The translations under genes were made by a program, and so were the position numbers. This document shows positions 45,645 through 57,006 of a stretch of DNA of 64,000 nucleotides, in pieces (the first letter of the stretch is position 1; each line of letters opens with the position of its first letter). This DNA comes from Lunularia cruciata (taxonomy: Eukaryota > Streptophyta > Marchantiopsida > Lunulariales > Lunulariaceae). The notes under the pieces were generated by a model. It saw only the letters and a list, made by a program, of their open reading frames with translations, did no database searches and was not told where the DNA came from. The stretch is taken from assembly GCA_948567375.1 (NCBI GenBank), contig OX419757.1, positions 28,266,732-28,330,731 of the forward strand, written 5' to 3'.

Positions 45645-46262
45645 TGTAATACATATAGCATTAGCTACCACATAGTATCTAGAGGTGGAAATTGGCTTGG
45701 TAATATCTTGAGGGATGTTATATACAATGGTCTAAGTAGATCAAATAGAGGTTTCACCAAAACAACATTTTCACTAATAAGGTAGAGGTCAAAAACACAC
45801 TAGAAACTTCAAAGCCAATTTTGGAGGCTTAAATAAATGAATTAAGCCTCAAAAAATGAAACATGTTGTCCTCTTTAAAGAAAAAGTATTTCTTTTGCTC
45901 TCTTGTTTGTCTCATTGAGATCTTTCTAATTGTACCTCACCCATGCATTTTTGAGCTTCCTTTAAGAAAATATTCCAATCTTTATTAGAATATTTTTCAA
46001 TAAAGATTGTTGGAACTCAGATTGCTGGAACTTGTTGGAATATTCCTCTAGTCAAACTTGTTTGATCAACCAAATAGGACAAGGATAAACATGTCACCAA
46101 TCCATGCAATTAATACAAGGTGTAGCTTGTTGACATGTCACAAATCCATATATCTAATCCAAAGGTGTAACTCTTTTGAATAGATCTTCTTTGTTATACA
46201 ATAAAGACAATGTGTCTTATAGGACACGACAATGTGTTCCTATGGGATATCGGAGTATTGAG
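45645..46262 (-). mobile_element. Diverged LTR-B copy
   Basis: Starts TGTAATACATATAGC and follows LTR-B (reverse orientation) through GGAGGCTTAAATAAATGAATTAAGCCTC and AAATCCATATATCTAATCC to GGAGTATT near 46258. It is far more diverged than the copies at 12618 and 41540, contains a TTTATTAGAATATTTTTCAATAAAG hairpin-like insertion near 45985, and has no obvious TSD. Confidence 0.75.
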
Positions 46263-46362
46263 AGATGAAACATTATGTTTCTCTTCGAGGGTTCTCTTGG
46301 CTTTGGAACATTAGAATGTTTCCCTATTTCACCAAAAAGCTATTTGGATTTCAATTTGCCAG

Positions 46363-46446
46363 TGCAAACTTGTATACTAGCTTGTCATGTTGTAGTGGCG
46401 CGGTGCAAACTTGTATTACTAGCTATGGCATGTTGTAGTGGCGAGG
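46363..46446. repeat. ~43-bp tandem duplication
   Basis: GTGCAAACTTGTATNACTAG...CATGTTGTAGTGGCG occurs twice in succession. Confidence 0.8.
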
Positions 46447-46650
46447 TGCACCGAGTTTAATCCTTGATATTAAGCATTCACAATATAAAACACTCGGATA
46501 GACATAAAACCATCTCCACTCACCCATGAGAGATTTGAAACCGAGAGAGGTGCACCGAGTTTAATCCTTGATATTAAGCATTCACAATATAAAACACTCG
46601 GATAGACATAAAACCATCTCCACTCACCCATGAGAGATTTGAAACCGAGA
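46443..46650. repeat. Perfect 104-bp tandem duplication
   Basis: Units 46443-46546 and 46547-46650 (GAGGTGCACCGAGTTT... to ...TTGAAACCGAGA) are identical as far as I can read, indicating a very young duplication or an assembly artefact. Confidence 0.93.
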
Positions 46651-48070
46651 GATAGGGAGTGTCAAAAAGTTTCAAAATAAATTAGACACAAGCTTATTCA
46701 TTAACTTCTCTCCCATCGCATTCCATTTGGCATAGGATGAGTTGTTAGTATAATATGCATGCTTAGTATTGACTTTGAATAAAGGCACTAATCAATTACC
46801 AGATTTCATTAATGTATTCCACAAGTCACTTATCAATTAGAATTGAAACCCCTCCCGCACGTAAACCCCTTTTTGGTACCCATGACACTTTTTCACCATA
46901 TCATTTGCAACGTCACCAATCGGCACGGGTACTTGTAACAAAATTTATGACTCGCAAGGCCCTGCCCATCAGTTTTTTGAAAATACGGACTTTGAAACCC
47001 CTTACTTGAATGAGGTTCTTGGGAGTTTACAGCAAGTTTGGAAAGGAACCCAATTATCGCCTGTGGGGACTTTCAATGGGAAGCAAAATTATCTATCCCG
47101 TTTCGTACCTTATAATTTACCATTAAATATCATCATTTTTCCAATTTAATTCTCTCATTTTACTTTGCGTCGCATCAGTTATTCGCGAGATTGAAATTTT
47201 ATTTGCGAGTATATAAGAAATTTGCTGTTACTGTGTGGACAAAGATAATGCAAAGGCATTTCGCTGGGCATTTCTTTTACCAGAAGCTAAGTTTCTCAGA
47301 ACTATATTGTATAGAGATGAGAATATTACGGAAGAAAACTTGGGTCTTATTCGGTAGTAGGTATCTACCAATAAAATTCTCGAATCAGTCTTCACATTAC
47401 TACCATCTTTTTGGAATACCTTGCACGTCTACAAGTACGTTTACTTGCACGTCTTTTTAACAAACAACTTACTAGTCTATGAAACAACTCCAGTGTAAAA
47501 CATGTGAAATAACTTTCACTCGACGTATGGAAACTGCCGTAACGACACTGCAATCAATGGCCCGGCAGCATGAAGCACAAAAGATCGAGAAGCTTGCATG
47601 TCACGCTTCTTGAGTACACTAAAAACAGTACATCGGGTGGTTTTGTAAATAAGCATGTCCAACCTCCCTGGTTTCCAGACTCACGTGTATAATGTGAGTG
47701 TGGAATCTTCCCCGCTATTAGAAAACGATTTTGGTCTTGTGAATTAGAATTGATTTCTGCATTTATTCACCGGAAGTTTGCCAAAATAATAGAAAGGAGC
47801 AATGAATGAATTTAGAAGTCAATTCCAAATCCCAAGATCAAGATCGTTTTGTGATGATTGCATGAAGATCTCTTTCACACAAGTAAATTTCATTTGGACG
47901 AATTACGAACATCGTTTATCCAAGCAAGAAAACGGTTTCGATGTATTAGGAAAATAGTTTATCAAAGTATTAGAAGGGTTTCGACGTATTAGGAGGATAG
48001 TTTATTCAAGTATTAGAAGGGTTTCGACGTATTAGGAGGATAGTTTATTCAATTATGTTAGAAAGCAAGG
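46651..48070. other. Stretch without a recognisable gene
   Basis: Base composition is less AT-biased than to the right. An open frame at 47191-47460 (89 codons) resembles nothing known. 47933-48061 holds a 43-bp tandem array. Confidence 0.5.
47933..48061. repeat. 43-bp tandem repeat, three units
   Basis: Units start near 47933, 47976 and 48019 with GGGTTTCGACGTATTAGG (first unit slightly diverged), followed by AGGATAGTTTATTCAA and GTATTAGAA. Confidence 0.9.
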
Positions 48071-48174
48071 AAAAGACGACCGCGTAAAAAAAACGAAGGA
48101 GGGAAGACCCCATCAAACCGTACAAAAGAGAGAAAAAAAAAAGTAAAATGGGGCTAGGCCCCAATATGTTAGAA
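48071..48174 (+). repeat. R-family short repeat, copy 1
   Basis: Core GACGACCGCGT...CGAAGGAGGGAAGACCCCATCAA, then an A-rich spacer and the palindrome TGGGGCTAGGCCCCA, ending ATGTTAGAAAC. Same order of blocks in the other copies. Confidence 0.85.
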
Positions 48175-48230
48175 ACAAGAAACACTATTTTGTAAGTAAA
48201 CAAGTAGAAAATAGCAACGAATTTTACAGA

Positions 48231-48870
48231 CTAAGCTACAACCAGCAAGATAGAGGCAGGGCTCAGAACTATCCTCTCAATACGTTGAACCCCTGCGAGA
48301 CGAGTCACTTCATACTTTGGAAGAGCAGCCAGGAGTTCGGTCACCAATTTGCAACTATCTGACGTTTCCGTAGTGCGCTGGCTGAGGACCCCTTGCCAGA
48401 AATCAGTATGGACGAGATAGCTCAAAGGTGAGGTCCCTCCCCACAAATGAGTAGAAGACCATAAAGGAAAAAGGCGACCACGTATAAAACACGAAGGACG
48501 GCAAACCTCATCAAGGATGAGACAAAAGAAGTAAACTAAAGCTAACCCCAATAATATCGGTACGAATAAATCTGCCTTATTGCACCAGAGATAGATGGCA
48601 TTTCAAATTAGGAGAATGAGTGGCGCCGCCAAGGATGCGCTGCGCACTGCAAGTTCAAATTGGAAACCTATCGCAGGTTGAGCATCTGCCGGGTTTGCGG
48701 GAGGGGTCGCTCTAGGTCAGAAAGACCAGAAATAGATGATAACTCACGCATAGCGCAACTCCAAGCACTCACAAATGCAACAGTGGTCGCTGAGACAACC
48801 ACGTAACCTCAATGCAAAGCTTCCTCTGAACTAAGGCCAGGGCCTATGCCATGCAGCCACTTTTTTGGCA
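48231..48870 (-). pseudogene. Possible minus-strand gene relic, interrupted by an R repeat
   Basis: Two GC-richer minus-strand segments read as plausible protein. 48231-48420 ends DSCKLVTELLAALPKYEVT, RLAGVQRIERIVLSPASILL and a stop. 48590-48860 reads GYVVVSATTVAFVSAWSCAM, RELSSISGLSDLERPL and QTRQMLNLR with one stop upstream. Between them lies R copy 2 (48467-48588). They could be terminal exons or duplicated gene fragments. No family recognised. Composition unlike the AT-rich DNA to the right is the main argument. Confidence 0.3.
48467..48588 (+). repeat. R-family short repeat, copy 2
   Basis: AAGGCGACCACGTATAAAACACGAAGGACGG...CCTCATCAAGG, GCTAACCCCAATAATATCGGTAC, ending AATCTGCCTTATTGCACC. 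The hairpin word is degraded. The ATATCGGTAC tail is shared with copy 7. Confidence 0.85.
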
Positions 48871-48940
48871 ACATGCTTGTCTCTTGCCACTGCTTGCCAT
48901 ATAATTGCAATTTGAGTAGAAAATACCTAAACATTTGAAC

Positions 48941-49014
48941 TTCTTTTTTTCTCTCCCTTGTACGGGCTTGATGGGGTCTTCCCATCCTTCGGTTTTCCTA
49001 CGAGGTCGCCTTCT
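48941..49014 (-). repeat. R-family short repeat, copy 3 (5' part)
   Basis: Reverse complement of the core (CCCTTGTACGGGCTTGATGG, GGTCTTCCCATCCTTCGG, CGAGGTCGCCTTC). The hairpin half is absent. Confidence 0.8.
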
Positions 49015-50954
49015 TCTCAAACATTTGAACTATATAAATAGTACTAATAGTTTAATCTTGATGATCAATTATGACCTTGCATTATGAGCTTGTACTATGA
49101 CCACTAAAAGCATACTAACCACCTTTTCTATATTGAAAGAACCTTAAACTTAGTTCTTATACACTAATATTCCATCTCAATTCTTATTTTGAGTTCTTGT
49201 TTTATTCTCTATAATTTTACTAGTTAGAGCCAAGGTTTTACCAATATAGAGCCAACCAATATTATTTTATGCTTATTTTTGTCTTATGTTTCATTTTTTA
49301 TAATTTGGTATGTATGTTCGTCTTGTGAAATTCTGTCTTAACTTTATTTATTCCATAATCTTTCTTACTAGGTTGAAAAATTGAGGTACAAACTTATCAT
49401 TTTTCTTTTGTTTACTTTACTTTTCTGAAACTTACTTTTTTCAATATCTTAAACTTATCTTTAATATTTTTCTATATGAAGAATAAATCAAAGAAGAAAT
49501 GGAAAAACATGTATTGGATTCAGCAAAATATCATATAAAGGATTATTATGATAGAACAAAATTTATTTTATTTCACATATTTTTGTCACCAAAATTGTGT
49601 TGTTTTGTCTTGTTTAAATTTTTGAAGGAAAGAGCACAAAGTATACAAGAACTACATTAATTTGAATCATTTTTTGTCCAATTGAAAATTGCTCCAAGGA
49701 AAAAATAATATACTCATATTAAAATTATTTATCCAACATTTTATAGACTATGAAATACACTTATGCTTTTGCAAAGATCTGCAGTTGTATTCATTTTAAA
49801 TGTTTTAAGTGACTTGAAGAATGATATAACAACCTAGACAAGATACATAATGCTTTACTTAGACATATGAAAATATTTCTCTTGATCATAAATCATTACA
49901 TATCCTCTACAAGAATACAATAATTTGTTATAGATGAAGTAAAATCATGTAGTTTTCCTTTCCCAAATAATCTGTAGATCTCAGTTAGTTAGGATAGCTA
50001 GTTATAATCTAATACATATATTTGTATATTGAACTTTTCCAAGTGAGGAATTTAACAATAGATTTCATAATTTTAGGAATTATGACTTACTTTATAGAAT
50101 CTATAATGTCAAATATCTTATAAGTGTTTTGATTAAAAGGATTTTTTTGTAATTTTTTGTCAAAAATAGAATTGATTGACTTGTAATAATTTTAAGTTTA
50201 ATAGTATCAAAAATTCATATTCACCTCAAAGAGACTAGTGTGAATGATGCTAATGATTGTAGTTATAACAAGCCAATTATTATGACTGAAAATCAACTCT
50301 CATATAATATGAAACTCTGAACAACAACAAAATAGAAGGATTTAGGGACTAATATGATAGAAGTAGTTACTATCCTAACTTATCTCCATAGAGTTTTTAA
50401 AATTTGTAAATCAAGCAAAATACCTAATTGTACCACCTTAGATAAGATTTGTAATGTTCAAGAAATAATTAGCAAACTTAGCTAAATGTAATTAAGATAG
50501 TCAATAATAATTTTGTTGCTAGAAAGTTTTTTTATGTTATATTACTGATACAAAGTTCTTAAAAACTTGGTTTGAAGTAAGAGAGTCAAAGGACAAGTGA
50601 GAGTGAGCTCTAGTATTGAACTAGGAGATTCTTGATTCAAAAGATATAGTAGATAGCACCTAGTATATATGCTCGCAAAACCTACAACTTACTTTTTACA
50701 ATTAGAGGAAGTTTTATGCATTGTTTGGAAAAACCGATATTACATAAGTATAGTCTTGAACACTAAAGCCTGATTGATAAGGATACTATTGAAATATAAC
50801 ACACAAAGCATAAAATAAGAGGAGTAAGTATTGCTTGTTCTCTATTAGTTTTTGCTTTCAATAAGATTAGTTTTTGTTATATGTTACAAGATTTTATTAT
50901 TAGGCTCATTTTATATATTAAAACTAAATTTTTTGCCATTGTTTGAGTCAAAGC

Positions 50955-51107
50955 AAAAAAGGTGACTGCGTAGAGAACACGAAGGATGGGAAGACAGCAT
51001 CAAGCCTTACAAGGGAGAGACAAGGGAGAGACAAAAAAGGTAAAATGGGGCTAGGCCCCAATAGAGTCTATGTTAGAAATCTGCACTACTGCAACTAAGA
51101 TATCCAA
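50955..51107 (+). repeat. R-family short repeat, copy 4
   Basis: AAAAGGTGACTGCGTAGAGAACACGAAGGATGGG, AAGCCTTACAAGGGAGAGAC (with GGGAGAGACAA duplicated), the hairpin TGGGGCTAGGCCCCA, then AATAGAGTCTATGTTAGAAATC and GATATCCAA. Confidence 0.92.
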
Positions 51108-52097
51108 AGTAGCACACACCTTGATAATAAAGTAAGGACACTTGTTATTCATCTATGAAGAAAAAAGTTAATGACAACAACATTACAGTACTATTATTAT
51201 TTTATTTATGTATTTTTTATTTCAACATATGACACTATTATTATTGTCTTTATATTTATATGTTAGCAAGATTATCCTGATTGAGAAATTTTCTATAAGA
51301 ACACTTACTATATGAACCAAAGATCGTAAATGACATTGTGGCTAAATTCTTTGGTATGAGATATTACTACCCAAGAAGATGAGTAATAAGAGCTATATAA
51401 AGGAGTTTCATATTAAATTCAATCTAGTGAGGAAATAAAAATTTAAGATTGAAGGTTCTAAGCTAAACAATAAGTAATAAGTAAATATAAATTTTATTAT
51501 GAGTAAGGAGAATATGGTTCTTGAATAATATAGAGGATAGCCTTGAAAACCTTTTAAACGTTAAGGTAAATGATTGTTTACTAAGGATTATTGTGTACAA
51601 GGTTCTTTTAAGTTGAGGTCCCATGATTAAGGTTATTCAAGAAGCTTTATTTTTATTGATTTAAAAATGATCATGAGAAATATAATCAAATCATGTGACT
51701 TATATAAAATTATTCATATTTATCTCCTTAATATAGAAATAGTTAGTAGTTTTATTACAAAACCTACTTATCATGCAAAAAATAGGATTAATAAACATCA
51801 CAATGCATAGTGTAATGGGGTTGCAAAGAGTGCAACATTAAGCATATCAAGTCTAGACTAAATAATATAAGATAATGATTATTAAGGAGGCTGAGATTGC
51901 AAAGTTATAAACTTAAAGTGGAAGTGTAGAAGACTGTAATCTAAGAGAACAAGAAAGAAGGGAGAAAAGAGATATCCTAAGAACTATGTGGAAAGTTTTC
52001 CATATCATACAGATAGATTTATTACATGGGATTGTTGTACGTTAAATCTAATACAGAAGGATATTATTTTAATTTCTACATGACATGTGTACAAAAA

Positions 52098-52231
52098 AGC
52101 AAAACATATTTTTCAAGATATGGGCGGCACATCTAGATTAAATTTTTATTCAGGGGTAGAAAAGAGCAAAGCATAGTTTTCAAGATATGGGAGGCACATT
52201 TAGTTTAACTTTTTATTCATGGATAGAAAGT
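52098..52231. repeat. 67-bp tandem duplication
   Basis: Two units beginning AGCAAARCATA, with TTTTCAAGATATGGGNGGCAC and TTTTTATTCANGG(G/A)TAGAAA, diverged at several positions. Confidence 0.85.
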
Positions 52232-52634
52232 AGCAAATATGACCAACTTGGTGCATAAAATCTTGAATTTAAGCTTGCAAAAACTTATTGGTGAAGTGAA
52301 GTTTCTATCAAATACTATTTCTTGTTGTGTACTAGAAAAAAATAATTTGTTAGAGGAAAGCTTGGTTAATTGAAAGGAATTTATTTTTATCTATTTCTTA
52401 TCAAATTTTCTTACTAGATTTTTCCACAGCTATTATATAGCCTTGAATATGATTGACATAGGCTCACATTTTCCTAACAATTTAGTTAGAAAAGATATGT
52501 TAGTTTTAGATCCAGCCTTTTTCTTTTGATAGCTTTCACAAGTAAAAAAATATACACTTATTAAACCATTTTGCAATACAGTAAATATTCAAAACTCTAC
52601 ATTTTTTTAATCTATTCAAGGATTATATGAGAAG

Positions 52635-52778
52635 GAAAAAGGTGACCGTGTAGAGGACATGAAGGATAGGAAGACCCCGTCAAGCCATACAAGGGAGAGA
52701 CAAAAAAGGTAAAATAGAGCTAGGCCCCAATAGAGTCTATATGAGAAATCTGCCTTACCGTACCTAGGATATCCAAGC
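52635..52778 (+). repeat. R-family short repeat, copy 5
   Basis: AAAAGGTGACCGTGTAGAGGACATGAAGGATAGG..., GAGCTAGGCCCCAATAGAGTC, AAATCTGCCTTACCGTACC, GGATATCCAA. Most similar to copy 4. Confidence 0.92.
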
Positions 52779-53409
52779 TATGCAAGTAGTATGGTCTACC
52801 AACAACGGGAGCATTTGAAGAAGCATCGCCTAGTGTGATTGCTTTCCTATGGATTGCATATATATGGATTATATAAGATTGGATAATCAATTGTTTCTTG
52901 TAATCAAGCAAATAAAAGTGTAGTGTTAAAAAAAAATACAAATATTATTTCTCTTTTATAATCTAATTTAAAAAATGAAGTATACTCACTATCTCAAATT
53001 ATAATTTGGGAGGAAACAAGTTAGATGAAATGATCTTATGCTAATTTTCATTGTACTTTGACTTATATTTCTGATCTATTTTGAACATAATGATAAAAAC
53101 TTATATATCAAGAAATTATATGCAATTAGGATATCAGGAAAATGCATCTAGAATAATATGAAATTTCCTATGTCAAATAGTAATAATTTATACTCCTAAT
53201 AAAAATCTAATAATTATGATTTATATGCAAGATCACATGTTTGATTAAATGATAAAGCTACCAAATCTTGGTAACATAACTATGGAGAATTATTCATGAT
53301 AACAAGTGAAATAAATCATAGGTAATTTAATTCTTGAAAATCAGCCTTGTTCTTAATGTCACCTTAATGAATTTTGACATCCTTGCCTCAAAGATCAATG
53401 TATGGTATA

Positions 53410-53412
<3 letters not shown>

Positions 53413-53478
<66 letters not shown>
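53413..53478. repeat. (TA)n microsatellite
   Basis: About 66 bp of pure TA repeat. Confidence 0.97.
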
Positions 53479-53481
<3 letters not shown>

Positions 53482-56400
53482 TTGCAGACAAAAGCTTTAA
53501 AACTTCTATCCTCAAATATCACCAACATCCCTTGGAATCAACAAATCATAGATGTTGATCTTGTCTTCCTACATCTTGAGAGCTTTAATTGAAATCTTAT
53601 GACTCAAGAATTCAATCTTCTCTTTATAGAGTTTTTATTTTGATCTCTTATAGAAAATTACACTTATGTATACATTATAACACTTTGTAAGTGTGAACAC
53701 TATACTCTTCTTTTCTATTGTTACATCTTGTTGTGAAATGAAGATTTGGCCTATATCCATCATAAAGATACAATTTGATGAAGAATTTAGCTCCCCTGAA
53801 GTGATATAAGAAACCATTCATTTAAATGCAAAGATGCTTTTGTTAACTTATTTAATCTATGATATTTATTATAAAATCAAAGATCAATATCCTTATTTGC
53901 AACAAAGAACACATATCTTCTACAAGGTAAAATGGTATATTGAATAGATCATTATATGAAAGCTCCATCAAGGTTGTCCACATTTCTTCTTATTCTATTA
54001 AAGATAAATATTAGAATTTTCTTTCAATTAGTAAAATTTCAAGGAGAAATTTTAAATTTAAATAACATTACTCAACTAGAAGTAAACCACTACGTTTGTA
54101 ATTTGGAGAAGTATTGGTAACTCTCATAAGATCTTATTTCACACCTTTACATGTGATGCCTATATCTACATCATCAATCTTATCCATGATTTGATCTAAA
54201 TTGCATAACGTAGGAAGGAAGATGAAATAGATATGTGTGCATAGGCTTCTAACATGTGAGTAAGAGCCTTATTTTGTTTTATATGGTCCAAATCACAAAC
54301 TTATTCTTCTTAATTTTCTGTCTCAATTTTATTATTATCAATATTTAGTGAAATAAATATTTGATGTCAAGACATAAATGGAATAAGTCCATGTTTGACC
54401 AAAATAAAAAACTGGAATACTAATTTTTCATTTAACAAGAGGATAACATCTATGAATTTTCACCAAAACAAGACATTCTGAACTAATGAAAATGATAATT
54501 AATACAATACGGGCATCCAAGTTATTAGAATTAACCTGATATGGGTGTAAAAGTCCAAATAGTATGGAGATGGTTATTGAGAAGTATTATATACTTCATC
54601 TGTCTCACTCTTAACAATGTAGAAAAAAACAACACTAGAACAACAAGAAAGAACAACAGAAAAAATAGGTAGACAAAAGAATTAATGGAAAATTCTTCAA
54701 CTATTAAGATGGCGTAAGGTACTATTATTTAAATAATTTAGATGGGTATATGATTACTCATGGGAACAAGATGGGAACAGTTAGTCATAAACTTCCTAAA
54801 AATAACTTCTTGGCCAATTTACTCAATTCTTCAATATTGTTTGATCCAAGTTTAAAAGTGAAATTTCAACACTTTCCAGTTCTATTAAAAAGTTAAAGAG
54901 CACCTTATTTACTTATCCGTGAGAAGGTTTCTATGTATCTTCTAGATACATAGTATTCTAAAATATTTACTCTTTAAAATCTAGTAACTAATTCTTTTAA
55001 GTATATTCTATACATATATAGTTTTCCATAATACATTAGATTCACCAATAATAAGTCAGACAAGTAAAAACAATTCAGAGTTGAGGATGGTTTGAACCTA
55101 CAAAGATCCGGATTACAATTGATTAGGTGATAAGCAAACATGGAAAACAAACTAAAAAAGGAGTTATCATCGGAGGTGCAAAGGGAAGCCATTCGTTAAA
55201 GGATATCATAAAACTTACCTATTTAACGAATGTGAAAATTGTTTAAGTTGTACAGTTTCAAACCAAAGGTTACTTACCTATTACAAAAAGTAGTATTGTT
55301 TCCGTTGCCTACTTCCAATGGAGGGATTCACTGTATTAGATAGCGGAATGTTAAGGGAAGAGATTAATGGAGACTTTTAAGAATTTATAAGTTGCTCTAT
55401 ATATCTCTATTGACGCGAGGCATTGTAAGTCCAGCAGCGGAGAGGGGTTGCATTCCATGGCACTTCTAATTTCTTTTAAAACGTTGGAAAGTTGTTGGGG
55501 TGCTATTCCGTTGCATGCGCAAACCAAACAATATAAATTAAAAAGTGTCAACTTCAATTTTGACTGAGACTAGTGTATTATCGTTAAGATTTACTTTGAA
55601 ATTCATACCAATGCTGAATGCAGGTTCTATGTGATACATGTCTTAACTGTCTGTGTATGATGAAGATCCGTTAAGTTACAGTTATTCGGTCGCTGCTTGC
55701 ATGCAGCAGCAGGTTCCAGCTTTCGGAGGGCCCAGTGGTAAGGAAAGTAATACTGGTAACATCTGTGGGCAGCAGTTGAAGGCAGATTTGCTGATTATGG
55801 CATCTCTCAGAAGCTTTCTTTCAAAATGACATAAAGAAAGAAAGAAAGAAAGAAACGTGGTGCTTTGTACATGTGAGAGTTACATATCTTGGTCGGTGAA
55901 GATTGTGTGGTACGTGCATACCACTGATACTATTGTTGGTATCAAGTTAAGTACAGGAGATTTGAATTGAACTGAACACTGCCGAAATCTCGTAGCGGTC
56001 ATGTGAAACGATTTACGGGTGGCTTTATTCCCCGGTGACTCATGAAACTTTATGGGATTCAGTCCATTCTCGTAAATGGCAGCGTTCCTCTGTTCCAGAA
56101 ATTTCAGAAATGGACTTTAGGACCTCTTTCGATTCCAGGGAGTGTAGTCAGTACGGATTGTCTCGTGAACTTTTACGGTAATGCCTTCACTCCCGAAGCA
56201 TTTTGGTAAAATCTGCAACTGAATCCCCCCTATGTCTCTTATGGAGGGAATGTCTGTCGTGGAGGGAAGGTCGAGATGAGATGAGACAGATCAAACACAT
56301 GCATACTGTAGTAAGATTTAGCTTGGGCAATGGTACCCAAATCCAAATTCTGTGAAAGAGTCGTCGCGACGTCACAACATAAACGAATGTCAGTGCGAGG

Positions 56401-56786
56401 CAGTAAAAGATCACCGTTCCTGACGGGTCGTCTTGTTGCTGGAAGAGGAGAAAGTTAATCGTGATTAGCCTGCTGTCTAACAAAGGGGAGTGTACCGCCA
56501 AGGGACGACAAAACAGGGACGAGAGAGGAAGAAAGGCAGGAACTTATCCCACACCCATCTCTCCACTTATAATCTATTTGTTCGAGTGCATGCCCGCCCC
56601 CGCCCTCGTCTCCTACGACACACTTTGGAGCGAATAACGGAAAAGAAACGAAGACGACGAAGAAGCAGAGGAAGAAGCTCTTTCCGTATGAGTAGTGGAG
56701 GAAGGGAAGCTTTTCACGTCGTCTACGAGAAGCATTAACATGGGGTGGTGTGTCTTAGCAATCCACGATCCTACATTGGGGAAGAG

Positions 56787-56853
56787 AGGAGGCGACCGCG
56801 TGTGAGAACAAAAAGGACGGGAAGGCCCCATCAACCCTTACAAGGAAAAGACA
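56787..56853 (+). repeat. R-family short repeat, copy 6 (5' half)
   Basis: AGGAGGCGACCGCGTGTGAG, AAAAAGGACGGGAAGGCC, CCATCAACCCTTACAAGG. Ends before the hairpin. Faces copy 7 in inverted orientation 57 bp away. Confidence 0.85.
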
Positions 56854-56909
56854 TTCTACATTGGTAGGCTTCTTCTTATCACACTTCTTACCCTATCAGA
56901 ATCTTTTTA

Positions 56910-57006
56910 CCGATACTATTGGGGACTTTAGCCCCATTTGACCCCTATGTCTTTTTCTTGTACGGTTGGGTCTTCCCATCCTTCTTGTTGTCCTGCGCGA
57001 TCGTCA
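56910..57006 (-). repeat. R-family short repeat, copy 7
   Basis: On the minus strand: GATCGCGCAGGACAACAAGA, AGGATGGGAAGACCCAACCG, TACAAGAAAAAGAC, TGGGGCTAAAGTCCCCA (hairpin with altered loop), ATAGTATCGGTA. Confidence 0.85.

Larger units (their letters stand above)
49015..55600. other. AT-rich gene-free block
   Basis: About 6.6 kb of strongly AT-rich sequence with short, non-overlapping open frames and no recognised motif on either strand. It holds R copies 4 and 5, a 67-bp tandem duplication and a TA microsatellite. Nothing here resembles plastid or mitochondrial genes. It may be very old, methylation-decayed transposon DNA. Confidence 0.6.

Noticed and set aside
53327-53592. Open frames encoding alternating Tyr-Ile runs on both strands.
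   Set aside because: They are translations of the TA microsatellite, not genes.
49015-55600. AT-rich block as an organellar DNA insertion.
   Set aside because: No plastid or mitochondrial coding or rRNA sequence could be recognised on either strand.
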